Under the pieces are notes generated by a model. That model did not search any database. It was not told where the DNA came from and worked only from the letters and a program-made list of their open reading frames with translations. A stretch of 64,000 bases of DNA from Diplosphaera chodatii (taxonomy: Eukaryota > Chlorophyta > Trebouxiophyceae > Prasiolales > Stichococcaceae): positions 558,001 to 622,000 of the forward strand of contig JAALGY010000019.1 of assembly GCA_032358165.1 (NCBI GenBank). Direction: 5' to 3'. Numbering within the stretch: position 1 is the stretch's first letter; the number at the start of each line of letters is the position of its first letter. Below are positions 63,401-64,000 of this stretch, in pieces. Position numbers and translations under genes: made by a program.

Positions 63401-63989
63401 GCGTCGCTGCAGCCTGTTGGCCCGTCAGCCTCCCAGGTGGCGGCGGCGGCGGCGGCCTGGAAGGGGCTTTGCCTCCTGGCGGCGGCGGTGGCGGCAGTGG
63501 CGGCCTGGGAGGTGCTTTGCCTCCTGGCGGCGGTGGCGGCACTGGCGGCCTTGGAGGGGCTTTGCCGCCTGGAGGTGGCGGCGGTGGCACTGGCGGCCTT
63601 GGAGGGGCTTTGGTCCCTGGAGGAGGGGGTGGCGGCGCAGGAGCTGGCGCCTTTGGGGCTGCCTCTGGCAGCTGTGATTGCGCCGGCGGCTCCACCGCCG
63701 GCTTCGAGGCGGATGCAGGCACCAGCGCAGCCTGCGGCGGATCTGTGGGCATTGGCAGTGCACCTGGAGGCTGCGTCGCCAGTGGGGGCGGTGCGCCCGA
63801 GCCTGCAGCGGCTGTGGGAGTTGCAGCCGCCGGTATCCCTGGTGGCTGCTGCTCCCCGTTTGCCTGCGGCGCCGCTTGGGCTGGCAGGTGCACACCAGCC
63901 TCTGCTGGCATGGAGGTTCGACTGGGCGGTTCAGCCGCTGCAGCCGGGTCTGTGGGTTCTGCCATTGCGCTGCTGCTGGCGAGTGGCAA
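60468..63989 (-). CDS. Formin (FH1-FH2 actin nucleator)
   Basis: Nucleates and elongates unbranched actin filaments: FH1 binds profilin-actin, FH2 dimers cap the barbed end. Ten exons close in phase (63240-63989, 63009-63138, 62681-62853, 62433-62510, 62141-62272, 61876-62025, 61481-61714, 60991-61314, 60719-60811, 60468-60590), giving 728 residues, or 720 from the ATG at 63965. The first exon is Ala/Pro-rich, then FH1 with four tandem GGKAPPRPPVPPPPP-like units (about 63420-63640). FH2 begins FRILHWTKVPRRRGTVWEEL and includes ARANNIAIMLTQF, DGTLHGLAPPEK, LAHLASVPRLTAKL, LRQVLAATLAAGNALNVGTS, GFSVGTLQKLSNLK and finally TVLLKWLGESADADPQAMF. There is no N-terminal signal or membrane anchor like plant class I formins and no visible PTEN-like domain. 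Intron 2 has a GC donor (CAG|GCGAGT). More N-terminal exons could lie beyond base 64000. Confidence 0.93.
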
Positions 63990-64000
63990 CGCTGCAGGTC

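Overview
The window is nuclear DNA from a green alga (Chlorophyta), most likely a trebouxiophyte. That placement is inference. It rests on GC-rich, densely packed, intron-rich genes with short GT(G/A)..TGCAG introns, an Alfin-like PHD protein (a green-lineage family), a plant-type purple acid phosphatase, a plant-type TFIIIC B-block subunit and a KDZ-class DNA transposon. Nothing looks bacterial. Exons were assembled by hand from reading-frame phase, splice signals and remembered family motifs. About ten genes close in phase from start to stop; SMC5, TFIIIC, the TEX10-like gene and the transposase are only partly resolved.

Layout: SMC5 C-terminal part (+, 1-4867); Alfin-like PHD protein (-, 5585-7882); a TFxP-repeat protein (+, 8303-12799); 40S ribosomal protein uS5/RPS2 (-, 12972-13805); mitochondrial-type long-chain polyprenyl diphosphate synthase (+, 14173-17002); purple acid phosphatase (-, 17991-20952); JMJD5-like JmjC oxygenase (+, 21543-23116); TFIIIC B-block-binding subunit (+, 23710-35438); DnaJ-type zinc-finger membrane protein (+, 35962-36835); GT31 glycosyltransferase (-, 37207-39263); NOPCHAP1-like protein (+, 39660-40843); TEX10/IPI1-like HEAT protein (-, about 41173-46581); an unrecognised gene (+, 47024-48311); MDR quinone oxidoreductase (-, 48738-51073); an 8.8-kb DNA transposon (51486-60263); and a formin (-, 60468-63989).

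The main discovery is the transposon. Two 177-bp inverted repeats (175/177 identical) are each bordered by the same 7-bp direct repeat, GCTGAGT. Between them lie a KDZ-family transposase on the minus strand and a second, unrecognised 633-residue multi-exon gene on the plus strand. The transposase has a SWIM-like CxC..CxH cluster and DNGC / IDELH / AEQ catalytic motifs, and carries an apparent single-base frameshift. The insertion sits between the quinone oxidoreductase and the formin.

The host genes form no operon-like unit. Most lie in head-to-head or tail-to-tail pairs with 150-1000 bp between them. Several serve ribosome or small-RNA production (RPS2, TFIIIC, NOPCHAP1-like, TEX10-like), but their proximity may be chance. 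Other points of note are an excess of GC-AG introns, a duplicated splice acceptor in the polyprenyl synthase with only synonymous differences, and an Alfin PHD finger whose zinc-binding His is replaced by Asp.
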